Source: an uncultured Trichococcus sp. (GTDB lineage Bacteria > Bacillota > Bacilli > Lactobacillales > Aerococcaceae). Taken from it: a stretch of 64,000 nucleotides of DNA. How positions within the stretch are numbered: the first letter of the stretch is position 1; each line of letters opens with the position of its first letter. The notes beneath the pieces were generated by a model. It saw nothing but the letters and a program-made list of their open reading frames with translations, made no database searches and had not been told where the DNA came from. The position numbers were made by a program, and so were the translations under genes. Positions 46,005-54,608 of the stretch are shown piece by piece. The stretch spans positions 2,051,501 through 2,115,500 of the forward strand of contig NZ_OY760503.1 in NCBI RefSeq assembly GCF_963663645.1. Reading direction: 5' to 3'.

Positions 46005-46805
46005 ATGTTGGATAAGCTAAAAAAGGCTGCTTTGGTCGGAACGGGTTTATTGTTGTTGGCTGGATGCAGCGGCGGGACTGCTGATGACGCTTCCGCCAGC
46101 TCGGAAGTTGTTGCTGAGGAAACGCTGGTCGTTGGATTGGATGACACTTTTGCGCCGATGGGATTCCGTGACGACAACAATGAAATCATCGGATTTGATG
46201 TCGATCTGGCGAAAGAGGTCGGTGAACGGATCGGGGCCGAAATGATTTTTCAGCCGATTGATTGGGCAATGAAGGAAACCGAATTGGATTCCGGTAATAT
46301 TGACATGATCTGGAATGGCTATGCCATCACGCCGGAACGGGCCGAGAAAGTCCTCTTGAGCGAACCCTACATCGTGGATGCGCAATCTATCATCGTTTTG
46401 AAGGACAGCGACATCCAAACAAAAGCAGACTTGGAAGAGAAGTTGGTTTCGACACAACAATCCTCCAGCTCGGTGGATAAGATCATGGAAGACGAGTCAG
46501 GGATATTTGAAAAGTTGGGCGGGGATCTGGTGCTTTATCCTTCCAATAATAATTCCTTCAGCGACCTGGAATCAGGCCGCGTGGATGCCATCGTCGTCGG
46601 TGAAGTCTACGGACGTTACTACATGAAGCAGTCCGGCAAAGACATCTACCGTGTCCTGGAGGATAACTTCGGGGAGGACGAAATGGCGGTCGCCTTCAAA
46701 AAGGACAACGCGGAACTGCAGGAGCGTGTCGATGCAGCCTTGGCCGACATGAAGGAAGACGGAACCTTCGATGAAATTTACGACAAATGGTTCTATAGTG
46801 AATAA
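46005..46805 (+). CDS. Amino-acid ABC transporter binding lipoprotein (copy 2)
   Basis: 266-residue paralogue of the preceding gene. Start at ATG 46005 after GAGGGGGAAAG; lipobox LAGC (Cys21). More than half of the residues are the same, including GLDDTFAPMGF, GFDVDLAKEV and IDWAMKETEL, and 34 bases are identical (45423-45456 and 46254-46287). A tandem duplication with divergence in the ligand-facing stretch after DMIWNGY; the two may differ in substrate or affinity. Confidence 0.92.
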   Translation: MLDKLKKAALVGTGLLLLAGCSGGTADDASASSEVVAEETLVVGLDDTFAPMGFRDDNNEIIGFDVDLAKEVGERIGAEMIFQPIDWAMKETELDSGNIDMIWNGYAITPERAEKVLLSEPYIVDAQSIIVLKDSDIQTKADLEEKLVSTQQSSSSVDKIMEDESGIFEKLGGDLVLYPSNNNSFSDLESGRVDAIVVGEVYGRYYMKQSGKDIYRVLEDNFGEDEMAVAFKKDNAELQERVDAALADMKEDGTFDEIYDKWFYSE

Positions 46806-46837
46806 CGAAAATAAAGGGTAAGAAAGAGGTTTATGAA

Positions 46838-47473
46838 ATGGACTTGATACAGACGATACTGCCATCATTGCTTGACGGCTTGAAGATGACACTTACGTTG
46901 TTCTTCATCATAGGGATCTCCAGCATTCCGTTAGGGTTTCTGATTGCCGTCATCCGGGTTTACGGACCGAAGTGGCTGGGTTTTCTGATCCAGATATATG
47001 TCTTCATTATGAGAGGGACACCCTTGCTGCTGCAATTGATGTTTGTCTTCTTCGGTTTGCCGCTGATAGGCATTACACTGGATCGTTTTTCGGCAGCGAT
47101 TCTGGCATATATGATCAACTACGCTGCCTATTATGCGGAAATCTTCCGCGGAGGTATCACGGCTGTTCCGAAAGGACAGTTCGAGGCCATTTCGGTGTTG
47201 GGTATCGGTAAGGTCAGAGGGTTTTTCAAAATCATCATTCCGCAGGTCACCAAGATCGTATTGCCATCTGTAGGGAATGAAGTGATTGCGCTAGTAAAAG
47301 ATACATCTTTGGTTTATGTCATCGGCCTCGGGGAACTGTTGCGCGCAGGGCAGATCGCTGCGAATACGTATGCCTCATTGGTGCCTTTTCTGGCCGTCGG
47401 CACCGTCTATTTATCGGTTACGGCTGTCATTACGGTGCTGCTGAATAAACTTGAATCCAAAGGGAACTTTTAG
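46838..47473 (+). CDS. Polar amino-acid ABC transporter permease
   Basis: HisM/GlnP-type permease of 211 residues with about five membrane segments. The EAA loop is visible in the stretch FEAISVLGIGKVRGFFKIIIP, and RGTPLLLQ is the usual family motif. Only one permease gene is present, so it probably works as a homodimer. Confidence 0.93.
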   Translation: MDLIQTILPSLLDGLKMTLTLFFIIGISSIPLGFLIAVIRVYGPKWLGFLIQIYVFIMRGTPLLLQLMFVFFGLPLIGITLDRFSAAILAYMINYAAYYAEIFRGGITAVPKGQFEAISVLGIGKVRGFFKIIIPQVTKIVLPSVGNEVIALVKDTSLVYVIGLGELLRAGQIAANTYASLVPFLAVGTVYLSVTAVITVLLNKLESKGNF

Positions 47474-47487
47474 GGGGAGCGGCAATC

Positions 47488-48174
47488 ATGTTATTAAATG
47501 CGATGAATCTAAAAAAGTCTTACCATGACACAACCGTAATCGATGATTTTTCATTCCACATCGATTCCAGTGAGATCGTTGTGCTTGTGGGTCGTTCCGG
47601 AACGGGCAAAACGACCTTGATGCGCCTGCTCAACAATCTGGAAAAAGCAGACCAAGGCACCATTGCGATCGAGGATGCTGTCTTGTGCAAACAAGGTTTG
47701 AAGGGAGCAGAATATGCTGACCGCAAAACAAGGCGTCTTTACCAAAACAAAATCGGCATGGTGTTCCAGGACTATGCTTTGTTCCCGAACCTTTCTGTGC
47801 TCGACAATCTGTTGGAGGCACCGCTTGCCCAAAAATTGGGCAGCCGTGAAGAACTGACGGTGAAAGCAGCCGGATTATTGAAGCAAATGGGATTGGAAGA
47901 CAAACTGGAGGCGATGCCGTCTACTTTGTCCGGGGGCCAGAAACAAAGGGTCGCGATCGCTCGGGCGATGATGCTGAATCCGCGCGTGCTTTGTTTTGAC
48001 GAACCGACATCCGCGCTCGACCGCGAATCTTCCGACAGCATCGGCAAGCTGATCCAGGAAATCGCAGCTGGAGGGACCGGCATCCTGATCGTTACGCATG
48101 ATATCGAGTTCGGGCAACAATACGGCACCCGGATCGTGTCCTCAAGCGAATTCGTCAAAAACCATTTAGGATAG
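47488..48174 (+). CDS. Polar amino-acid ABC transporter ATP-binding protein
   Basis: 228 residues. Walker A GRSGTGKT (35-42), Q-loop FQDYALFP, signature LSGGQKQRVAIA, Walker B VLCFDEPTSALD, switch His in VTHD. Last gene of the T-box operon and followed by a strong terminator. Confidence 0.95.
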   Translation: MLLNAMNLKKSYHDTTVIDDFSFHIDSSEIVVLVGRSGTGKTTLMRLLNNLEKADQGTIAIEDAVLCKQGLKGAEYADRKTRRLYQNKIGMVFQDYALFPNLSVLDNLLEAPLAQKLGSREELTVKAAGLLKQMGLEDKLEAMPSTLSGGQKQRVAIARAMMLNPRVLCFDEPTSALDRESSDSIGKLIQEIAAGGTGILIVTHDIEFGQQYGTRIVSSSEFVKNHLG

Positions 48175-48196
48175 TGCAAGAACGGACAGTCCGGAC

Positions 48197-48226
48197 AAAA
48201 AAACAGGGCAGCTGCCCTGTTTTTTT
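48197..48226 (+). terminator. Bidirectional terminator after the amino-acid transporter operon
   Basis: A perfect palindrome centred on CAGCTG (ACAGGGCAG/CTGCCCTGT) flanked by seven A and seven T. Confidence 0.9.
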
Positions 48227-48300
48227 GTTTTGTATCTTTTGGTCATCAGCAAGGCAAAAGGCAAAAAGGCGCCTTATTTTCATTAATGTTTTCATTTAGG

Positions 48301-48329
48301 TTGACGGGAGCTTTTGTTTTTGGTAGACT
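48301..48329 (+). promoter_or_regulatory. rplU operon promoter
   Basis: TTGACG (48301-48306), a 17-bp spacer and TAGACT (48324-48329) preceded by TGG. Near-consensus with an extended -10, as expected for ribosomal protein genes. Confidence 0.88.
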
Positions 48330-48336
48330 ATTAATG

Positions 48337-48441
48337 TTGTAAATGTGCGCACCACAGCTACAACCGCACGGATAGGAGTCATGAGACCTGCAAGGGCACT
48401 CCGTTTGGCGAGTCTAAGTAAAATAAGGAGGTGCAGAGAAT
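48337..48441 (+). ncRNA. L21 leader (ribosomal protein leader RNA)
   Basis: About 105 untranslated bases with several pairing segments (GTGCGCACCACAGC, AGGAGTCATGAGACCT, ACTCCGTTTGGCGAGT) precede rplU. This is the position and size of the known Firmicute L21 leader, thought to sense ribosomal protein L21. I recognise it from context and GC-rich stem pattern rather than a full alignment. Confidence 0.6.
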
Positions 48442-48750
48442 ATGTACGCAATTATCAAAACTGGTGGTAAACAATTGAAAGTTGAAGTTGGCCAAGCGAT
48501 CTACATTGAAAAATTAGATGCTGAAGCTGGTGATAAAGTAACTTTTGATGAAATCGTATTTGTAGGCGGAGAAGAAACTAAAATTGGCGCTCCATTCGTA
48601 ACAGGTGCTTCTGTAGAAGGCACTGTTGAAAAACAGGGCAAAGAAAAGAAAGTAACTACTTTCAAATACAAGAGAAGAAAAGATACACACCGCAAGCAAG
48701 GTCATCGTCAACCTTATACAAAAGTAATCATTGACGCAATCAACGCATAA
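48442..48750 (+). CDS. rplU: 50S ribosomal protein L21
   Basis: 102-residue 23S rRNA-binding protein beginning [18 protein letters not shown] and ending with the basic [20 protein letters not shown]. First gene of rplU-prp-rpmA. AAGGAGGTG lies ahead of the ATG. Confidence 0.98.
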   Translation: MYAIIKTGGKQLKVEVGQAIYIEKLDAEAGDKVTFDEIVFVGGEETKIGAPFVTGASVEGTVEKQGKEKKVTTFKYKRRKDTHRKQGHRQPYTKVIIDAINA

Positions 48751-48764
48751 GAGTGTGAATAACC

Positions 48765-49100
48765 ATGATTGAAGTGAAATTTAAAGAAGATGACCATGGC
48801 AACCTGCTTTCTTTCGAGATTACGGGACATGCCGGGTATGGAGTAGAAGGTGAAGATATTATCTGTGCCGCTGTCTCCGTACTGGCCATCGAAACTGTGA
48901 ATAGCGTTGAACGTTTAGCCGGCTATCAGATGCTTGTTGATGAAGCGGATGACGAAGGCGGGTATCTCTATGCGGAAATACTTTCCGAAAGGGAAGCGGA
49001 ACAGCAATACATTACGCAGATTTTACTGAAGCATCTATTCTATTCGCTGGAAGATGTCGCTCAGACATATCCAGATTATGTGACCATAAAAATGCAATAA
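48765..49100 (+). CDS. prp: Ribosomal-processing cysteine protease Prp
   Basis: 111-residue protease that removes the N-terminal extension of L27. Catalytic His22 (GHAGYGVEGEDIICAAVS) and Cys34 are at the same positions as in the characterised Staphylococcus enzyme. Located between rplU and rpmA as in other Firmicutes. Confidence 0.95.
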   Translation: MIEVKFKEDDHGNLLSFEITGHAGYGVEGEDIICAAVSVLAIETVNSVERLAGYQMLVDEADDEGGYLYAEILSEREAEQQYITQILLKHLFYSLEDVAQTYPDYVTIKMQ

Positions 49101-49134
49101 AAACTGTACTACTTAATAAGGAGGTGCAAACCAC

Positions 49135-49419
49135 ATGTTGAAATTGAATCTACAATTGTTCGCCCACAAAAAAGGGGGCGGATCTACTACCAACGGACGT
49201 GAGTCCCAATCCAAACGTTTAGGCGCTAAACGTGCAGACGGACAAACAGTAACTGGCGGATCGATTTTGTACCGTCAACGCGGAACAAAAATCCATCCAG
49301 GTACTAACGTCGGTATCGGTGGAGATGACACTTTATTTGCAAAAGTTGACGGTGTCGTTCGTTTCGAACGTTTAGGCCGTGACAAAAAACAAGTTTCTGT
49401 ATACCCTACAGCTAAATAA
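49135..49419 (+). CDS. rpmA: 50S ribosomal protein L27 with Prp-cleaved N-terminal extension
   Basis: 94 residues. The N-terminus [17 protein letters not shown] carries the Firmicute extension MLKLNLQLF that Prp cuts before the functional AHKKG tail near the peptidyl-transferase centre. GAGGTG ribosome site. The prp gene is 34 bases upstream. Confidence 0.98.
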   Translation: MLKLNLQLFAHKKGGGSTTNGRESQSKRLGAKRADGQTVTGGSILYRQRGTKIHPGTNVGIGGDDTLFAKVDGVVRFERLGRDKKQVSVYPTAK

Positions 49420-49457
49420 TACTTGTACTTTTGCCGATCAATCAATTACATACACAC

Positions 49458-49512
49458 AAAAAACCTTGCGGGGGCAAATGATCAGTCACTTCCTTCGCAG
49501 GTTTTTTTGTAT
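49458..49512 (+). terminator. Terminator after rpmA
   Basis: A 13-bp stem (49458-49470 with 49496-49508) with a long loop and T-run. Confidence 0.8.
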
Positions 49513-49540
49513 TTTACAGATAAACAAAAAGTAAGGGACG

Positions 49541-50563
49541 GTGAACGACTTGAAAGCAACAAATGTTGAGAGTCTTTTCGGATTAATGGATGAAGCCATA
49601 AAATTACTTCAAACGGAAGCTGAACTTTCATATATAGAAGCGTTGTCCGAAACGCTGGAAAATCTTTCCTTTGAAGGAAAAGCGCAGCAAGTGGAAGGGT
49701 TGCCTTCAAACGAGGCAGTCGAACGCTTGAACAGCCTCTACAAAAAGATGAATTTGGAAGCATTGGACAAAGAAATCATCCGCAAGAGCATCCAATTGAC
49801 TTTCATCAAGGCAACGAAAGAAGACAAGCTCCAGATGAATCACCAAATGACACCTGACACGATCGCGTATCTGATCGCTTATTTCATCGGGGAAATAAAA
49901 AAAGATAAGACAGAAAAGCTGCATGTTTCAGATCTGGCTGCAGGGACAGGGAATCTTCTCAATATCGTTCTGATGCATTTGGCGAACAGGGGCAACGAAG
50001 TGACTGCGGAAGCGGTTGACAACGACGACCTGTTGATCAGTATCGCGGCCAACAGCGGATCCTTGCTGGGATTATCGGAAAAAATCCATTACACCCATTC
50101 AGACAGTCTGCAGGAACTGTTGATTGCGCCTGCTGATATCGTGGTGTCAGATTTTCCGATCGGATATTACCCAGTAAATGAGCGCGCAAAGAACTACAAA
50201 ACGGCTTTTGCGGAAGGAAATTCTTTTGCGCATTTCCTAATGTTTGAACAAAATGTGAACTATCTAAAAGAATCCGGCTGGGGGGTTTTTATCGTTCCAT
50301 CCGACATTTTTGAAACAGATAAATCATCTGTGTTAATGGGGTGGTTGAAAGAGAACGTTCATATACAGGCGTTTTTGAGCCTTCCATCAGATCTGTTCCA
50401 TAAAAATGGAATGAAAAAATCAATCATTATTGTTCAAAAAATTGGTGAAAAATCGATTCAAGCCGAACAAGTGCTTTTGGGAGAAATTCCAGATCTTAAA
50501 AACGCACAAAAGATGCAATCTTTCCTGGATATTTTCCACAATTGGAGCGCAAAGATGATATAA
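49541..50563 (+). CDS. ytxK: Class I SAM-dependent methyltransferase, YtxK family
   Basis: 340-residue N6-adenine-type methyltransferase-like protein. SAM motif I is DLAAGTGN; the catalytic motif is the family variant SDFPIGYYP in place of NPPY. Start GTG 49541 after AAGGGACG; a TTG at 49550 is possible. Related to type I modification subunits but no specificity or restriction gene is present, and it lies beside ackA as in Bacillus, so a housekeeping role is more likely. Substrate unknown. Confidence 0.88.
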   Translation: MNDLKATNVESLFGLMDEAIKLLQTEAELSYIEALSETLENLSFEGKAQQVEGLPSNEAVERLNSLYKKMNLEALDKEIIRKSIQLTFIKATKEDKLQMNHQMTPDTIAYLIAYFIGEIKKDKTEKLHVSDLAAGTGNLLNIVLMHLANRGNEVTAEAVDNDDLLISIAANSGSLLGLSEKIHYTHSDSLQELLIAPADIVVSDFPIGYYPVNERAKNYKTAFAEGNSFAHFLMFEQNVNYLKESGWGVFIVPSDIFETDKSSVLMGWLKENVHIQAFLSLPSDLFHKNGMKKSIIIVQKIGEKSIQAEQVLLGEIPDLKNAQKMQSFLDIFHNWSAKMI

Positions 50564-50613
50564 TATTTAGTAGAGATATAAGAAAAATCAGTCAATTTAA
50601 AGGAGAGAAAAAA

Positions 50614-51813
50614 ATGTCAAAAATCATCGCTATCAATGCTGGTAGCTCAAGCTTGAAATTTACATTATATGCTATGCCTGAAAAGGACGTTCTTGCAACC
50701 GGAATAATCGAAAGAATCGGTTTGAATGATTCCATCTTCACAATCAAACACGGAGAAGGCGAAAAATTCCAGGTAACCGAAGACATTATGAACCATGAAA
50801 TTGCGGTGCAGAAATTACTTGATCAATTATTGGCATTAAACATCATTTCAAGCTACGATGAGATCACAGGCGTCGGCCACCGCGTTGTTGCCGGCGGAGA
50901 AATCTTCAAGGATTCCGCGCTTGTGGATGATCTTGTCCTGGAACAAATCGAAGAATTGGGCGAATTGGCGCCGCTGCACAACCCGGCGAACGCTACCGGA
51001 ATCCGCGCATTCAAAAAATTGTTGCCTGAGATCACAAGTGTGGCCGTATTCGACACTTCTTTCCACACAACAATGCCGAAAGTGAACTACTTGTACAGCA
51101 TCCCGATGGAATACTACGAAAAATATGCTGCCAGAAAATACGGCGCACACGGAACAAGCCACAAATACGTTGCGGAACGCGCTGCTGAAATGTTGGGCAG
51201 ACCGATCGAAGAGTTGAAGATCGTTACTTGCCACATCGGTAACGGCGGTTCCATCACTGCTGTCCAAGGCGGAAAATCAATCGACACATCCATGGGCTTC
51301 ACGCCATTGGCAGGCATCACGATGGGAACTCGTTCAGGGGACATCGATGCATCTTTGATTGCGTACTTGATGGGCAAACTGGGCATCACGGACATCAACG
51401 AATTCGTTGACATCCTGAACAAAAAATCAGGCCTGTTGGGTCTTTCCGGCGTATCAAGCGATATGCGCGATGTTGAGACAGCAGCAGAGGGCGGCAATGA
51501 GAACGCTCAAATCGCTTTGGATATCTTCCATAACCGTATCATAAAATACATCGGACAATATGTTGCAATCATGAACGGTGTGGATGCGATCGTCTTCACT
51601 GCCGGTGTCGGTGAAAATTCTGCGCCTACCCGCAAAATCATCATCGATGGCATTTCTTGGTTCGGTTGCGAAATCGACGATGAAAAGAACAATGTCCGCG
51701 GTGTTGAAAGAATCATTTCAACTGACGATTCAAAAGTGAAAGTACTGTTGATCCCTACAGATGAAGAGTTGATGATCGCTCGCGACGTTGTACGTTTCAG
51801 CGAAAAACACTAA
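50614..51813 (+). CDS. ackA: Acetate kinase
   Basis: Converts acetyl phosphate and ADP to acetate and ATP; 399 residues. Start at ATG 50614 after AAAGGAGAG (longer in-frame reading back into ytxK is spurious). Motifs [17 protein letters not shown] and FTAGVGENS are intact. Its -10 (TGA then TATAAT at 50559-50564) overlaps the end of ytxK, so it has its own promoter. Confidence 0.97.
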   Translation: MSKIIAINAGSSSLKFTLYAMPEKDVLATGIIERIGLNDSIFTIKHGEGEKFQVTEDIMNHEIAVQKLLDQLLALNIISSYDEITGVGHRVVAGGEIFKDSALVDDLVLEQIEELGELAPLHNPANATGIRAFKKLLPEITSVAVFDTSFHTTMPKVNYLYSIPMEYYEKYAARKYGAHGTSHKYVAERAAEMLGRPIEELKIVTCHIGNGGSITAVQGGKSIDTSMGFTPLAGITMGTRSGDIDASLIAYLMGKLGITDINEFVDILNKKSGLLGLSGVSSDMRDVETAAEGGNENAQIALDIFHNRIIKYIGQYVAIMNGVDAIVFTAGVGENSAPTRKIIIDGISWFGCEIDDEKNNVRGVERIISTDDSKVKVLLIPTDEELMIARDVVRFSEKH

Positions 51814-51822
51814 TTTAAAATA

Positions 51823-51866
51823 AAAATTCCGTTATGCCTATAGTTGGCATAACGGAATTTTTTTGT
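51823..51866. terminator. Bidirectional terminator between ackA and the universal stress gene
   Basis: A 16-bp perfect stem (51823-51838 with 51846-51861) with A- and T-runs on the two sides. It serves ackA on plus and the stress gene on minus. Confidence 0.92.
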
Positions 51867-51869
51867 CCC

Positions 51870-52337
51870 TTATTTTTTTGGTTTTGGTTTATTCTCGAGG
51901 TCGGTCCGGACGACAAGCACATCGCATGGTGCATTGCGGATGACATACTCGGATACGGAACCGATGAACAGTCTTTCGACTGCATTGAGGCCAGTCGCGC
52001 CGATCATAATCAGGTCCACCCCATATTCGGCAGGCAGATCTTTTGCGATGATGGCTTTCGGTGAACCATATTCGATGACGGTATGAACATCCGTTATGCC
52101 TTCGTTCGTAGCATAGGTTTTGTATTCTTCCATCAACGTTTTGGATTGGCGGACGATTTCATCCGTAAAGCTGCCTTCGAAACCTGTAGGGGTCTGGATG
52201 GCTCTTGTATCGATAATATGAGTGATGATGATGGCTGCTTTATTCCGTTTGGCCACTTCCACTGCTTTACGGAAGGATAATTCTGATTCTCTGGATCCGT
52301 CAACCGGTATCAAAATCTTCTTATACTCTTGAAACAT
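51870..52337 (-). CDS. Universal stress protein UspA family
   Basis: 155-residue nucleotide-binding protein. ATG at 52337, 8 bases from GAGGAG (a GTG at 52346 is too near that site). ATP-binding pattern MIGATG...GSVSEYVIRNAPCDVLVVR is complete, so it is the ATP-binding type. Monocistronic on the minus strand. Confidence 0.92.
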   Translation of the reverse strand: MFQEYKKILIPVDGSRESELSFRKAVEVAKRNKAAIIITHIIDTRAIQTPTGFEGSFTDEIVRQSKTLMEEYKTYATNEGITDVHTVIEYGSPKAIIAKDLPAEYGVDLIMIGATGLNAVERLFIGSVSEYVIRNAPCDVLVVRTDLENKPKPKK

Positions 52338-52435
52338 ATTAACCACTCCTCTAAACTAGTATCGCTTACAAGTTTATTTTACTTCACTTTCCATAAAAAT
52401 GAAAGCGTATGCGATTGCTTTCGGGAATTTAATGG

Positions 52436-52738
52436 TCAGCGGCCCTGATCTTTCATCATGCCGGCCAGCCGGATGCTGAAGAGTGCTGTATACCCTGAGG
52501 CAATCACGACGGCAAACGCGTAGAGCAGGTTGCTCCTGAAGAAAATCGTCAACAGGCAAAGGAACCCGATCAACATGTACAGGGCTCCGCCATTGCGGAA
52601 AAAGAGCCAGATCTGCTGGCGCTGTTGCTCGGTGATCCGGTCCGGGGCCAACACGAAGACAGCGGGTCCTTTCAATGTCATAAAAAGTCCGGTCGAAACC
52701 ATCAATAATGAAAAAAGGGCAATCAACAATTCTACCAC
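52436..52738 (-). CDS. Small membrane protein of unknown function
   Basis: 100 residues, GTG start 7 bases after GAGGAGG. Three hydrophobic segments (about 4-25, 52-73 and 76-94) with a polar loop (PDRITEQQRQQIWLFFRNGG). I do not recognise the family. It stands between 6S RNA and the universal stress gene, same strand as both. No promoter could be picked out. Confidence 0.7.
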   Translation of the reverse strand: MVELLIALFSLLMVSTGLFMTLKGPAVFVLAPDRITEQQRQQIWLFFRNGGALYMLIGFLCLLTIFFRSNLLYAFAVVIASGYTALFSIRLAGMMKDQGR

Positions 52739-52807
52739 TGTGCATCCTCCTCAAGGGGATTGCGGGATAAATGCTCAAAAAGGGCTTTCCCGTGCTTCCC
52801 AGTCTGC

Positions 52808-53044
52808 AAAAAAAGCTGCTCAAAGAGCAGCTCCAAAAGTATAAAACTTTATTAGAAATCCGATGGTGCCGGTGAGTATATTCTACTAGTTTTGAACCCG
52901 CATATAAGCAGGTGGGCTCCAATATCCAGTCTCTAACTACCAAATGATAAGGCGTGTTATCCACCGAGATAAACAGGATCCCAAGGTAGTAATAAATTGT
53001 TCGGTCAACACATTGAGAATATGTCGAACACCTCAGAAATCTAT
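52808..53044 (-). ncRNA. ssrS: 6S RNA
   Basis: On the minus strand the transcript begins with an ATTTCTGAGGTGTTCG block, strikingly like the 5' end of known 6S RNA, and the 3' part (CACCGGCACCATCGGATTTCT) pairs with it to close the long rod. Internal TTGGGATCC... and GGTAGT/ACTACC segments give the open central bubble flanked by helices. It ends in an AGCTGCTC/GAGCAGCT terminator with seven T (52807-52832); the mature 3' end is probably near 52858. Position next to rarA agrees with other Firmicutes. 6S RNA binds sigma-A RNA polymerase. Confidence 0.82.
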
Positions 53045-53050
53045 ATACGT

Positions 53051-53079
53051 ATAGTAGCATACTAATCAATAGTTGGCAA
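53051..53079 (-). promoter_or_regulatory. 6S RNA promoter (minus strand)
   Basis: On the minus strand: TTGCCA (53079-53074), a 17-bp spacer and TACTAT (53056-53051) preceded by TGC. Confidence 0.75.
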
Positions 53080-53146
53080 GCAAAATACAAACGTTTCGGT
53101 TCGGAAACATCACAGCAGCAATCGGTTAAACGCTACCACACAATCC

Positions 53147-54418
53147 TCAGGAATCTTTGTTGAAGCGATTCTGCAATTGGTTGGCTAAGGCTTGTTCATA
53201 TTTACCTGTCGATGCGGGTTCGTAGTAGCGGCGACCTTTGAGCACGTCCGGCAAATATTGTTGTTTGACCCAGTGATCCGGGAAATCGTGAGGGTATTGA
53301 TAGCCGATTCCGCGGCCCAACTTATTTGCTCCGCTGTAATGGGCATCGCGCAAGCTATCCGGTATGTCGCCGGACTTTCCGGCGCGCACGTCCGCCAAAG
53401 CGCTGTCCAAGGCAAGATAAGCCGAATTGGATTTCGGCGAAAGGGCCAGATCGACGACAGCGTTGGCCAAGGGAATCCGGGCTTCCGGCAAACCCAACTT
53501 TTCCGCAGCCTGAACGGCCAAAACAGTCCGAGCCACAGCTTGCGGATTGCCTAAGCCGATATCTTCGTAGGCACAGACCATCAACCGTCTGCAGGCGATC
53601 AGCAATTCGCCGGCTTCCAGCAGCCTGGCCAGATAATGCATGGCCGCATCGACATCGCTTCCCCGGATCGATTTTTGGAATGCCGATATGACATCGTAAT
53701 GGGCATCGCCATTCTTATCGTGGACCAGCGCCTTCTTTTGGACGCACTCCTCGGCAATTTCCAAGGTGATGCGGATGGTCCCGTCCGCATCCGGTTTGGT
53801 TGACAGGGCCGCCAATTCCAGGGCATTGAGCGAACCGCGGACGTCACCCATTGTGCTCCTGGCGAAATGAAGCAAGGCGTCTTCGTCGATCACAATCTTT
53901 TCTTTCCCCAAACCGCGCTTTTCATCCGCAATGGCACGTTCCAGCGCCAATATGACGTCTTGAGTCGTCAGGGACTTCAATTCGAAAATTTGGGTCCGGC
54001 TCCGGATTGCGGGACTGATGCTGATGTATGGATTTTCGGTGGTGGCGCCGATCAGGATGACCTGGCCGCTTTCAAGGTGCGGCAGCAGAAAATCCTGCTT
54101 GGGCTTGTCCAAACGATGCACTTCATCCAACAAGAGGATTACCTGGCCGGAAAATTTGGCTTCCTCCACGACGATCTGAAGGTCTTTTTTTGTGTCGGTG
54201 GCGGCATTCAATTGCCGAAATGCCGAATGGGTCGATCCGGCGATGGCGCTCGCGATGCTGGTTTTGCCGATTCCCGGTGGACCGTACAGTATCATGGAGG
54301 AAAGCATCTTGGCATCGACCATGCGGCGGATGATTTTGTTTTCGCCCACCAGATGACTTTGGCCGATGACTTCATCGATATGTACGGGACGCATACGGTA
54401 TGCTAAAGGTTGTTTCAT
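53147..54418 (-). CDS. rarA: Replication-associated recombination protein RarA/MgsA
   Basis: AAA+ ATPase (423 residues) acting at stalled replication forks. Walker A GPPGIGKT at 46-53, Walker B LLLDEVHRL, sensor 1 GATTENPY, and the C-terminal tetramerisation domain (ISAFQKSIRGSDVDAA). Minus strand, divergent from gshF. Confidence 0.96.
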   Translation of the reverse strand: MKQPLAYRMRPVHIDEVIGQSHLVGENKIIRRMVDAKMLSSMILYGPPGIGKTSIASAIAGSTHSAFRQLNAATDTKKDLQIVVEEAKFSGQVILLLDEVHRLDKPKQDFLLPHLESGQVILIGATTENPYISISPAIRSRTQIFELKSLTTQDVILALERAIADEKRGLGKEKIVIDEDALLHFARSTMGDVRGSLNALELAALSTKPDADGTIRITLEIAEECVQKKALVHDKNGDAHYDVISAFQKSIRGSDVDAAMHYLARLLEAGELLIACRRLMVCAYEDIGLGNPQAVARTVLAVQAAEKLGLPEARIPLANAVVDLALSPKSNSAYLALDSALADVRAGKSGDIPDSLRDAHYSGANKLGRGIGYQYPHDFPDHWVKQQYLPDVLKGRRYYEPASTGKYEQALANQLQNRFNKDS

Positions 54419-54561
54419 TGCTCTCCGCTCCTTTTTCTCTACCCATTATATGCCATCTGATAAAAAAGAACAAACATTCGCCCGGTTATTTTTTGCAGAT
54501 TTGTGAAAATTGATTGAAAAGAAAGGCAAGCAACATCTTTACTATTTACAAGCAGAAAAGC

Positions 54562-54567
54562 TATAAT
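54562..54567 (+). promoter_or_regulatory. -10 element of gshF
   Basis: TATAAT at 54562-54567 with a poor -35 (TTACTA at 54539-54544, spacing 17). Start codon 42 bases downstream. Confidence 0.6.
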
Positions 54568-54608
54568 GAATACATTGAAAATTGGATTGCAGAAAGTGAG
54601 CGTACATA

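Noticed and set aside
49541-50563. Restriction-modification system
   Set aside because: The methyltransferase is of the solitary YtxK type with a variant catalytic motif, next to ackA, with no endonuclease or specificity gene.
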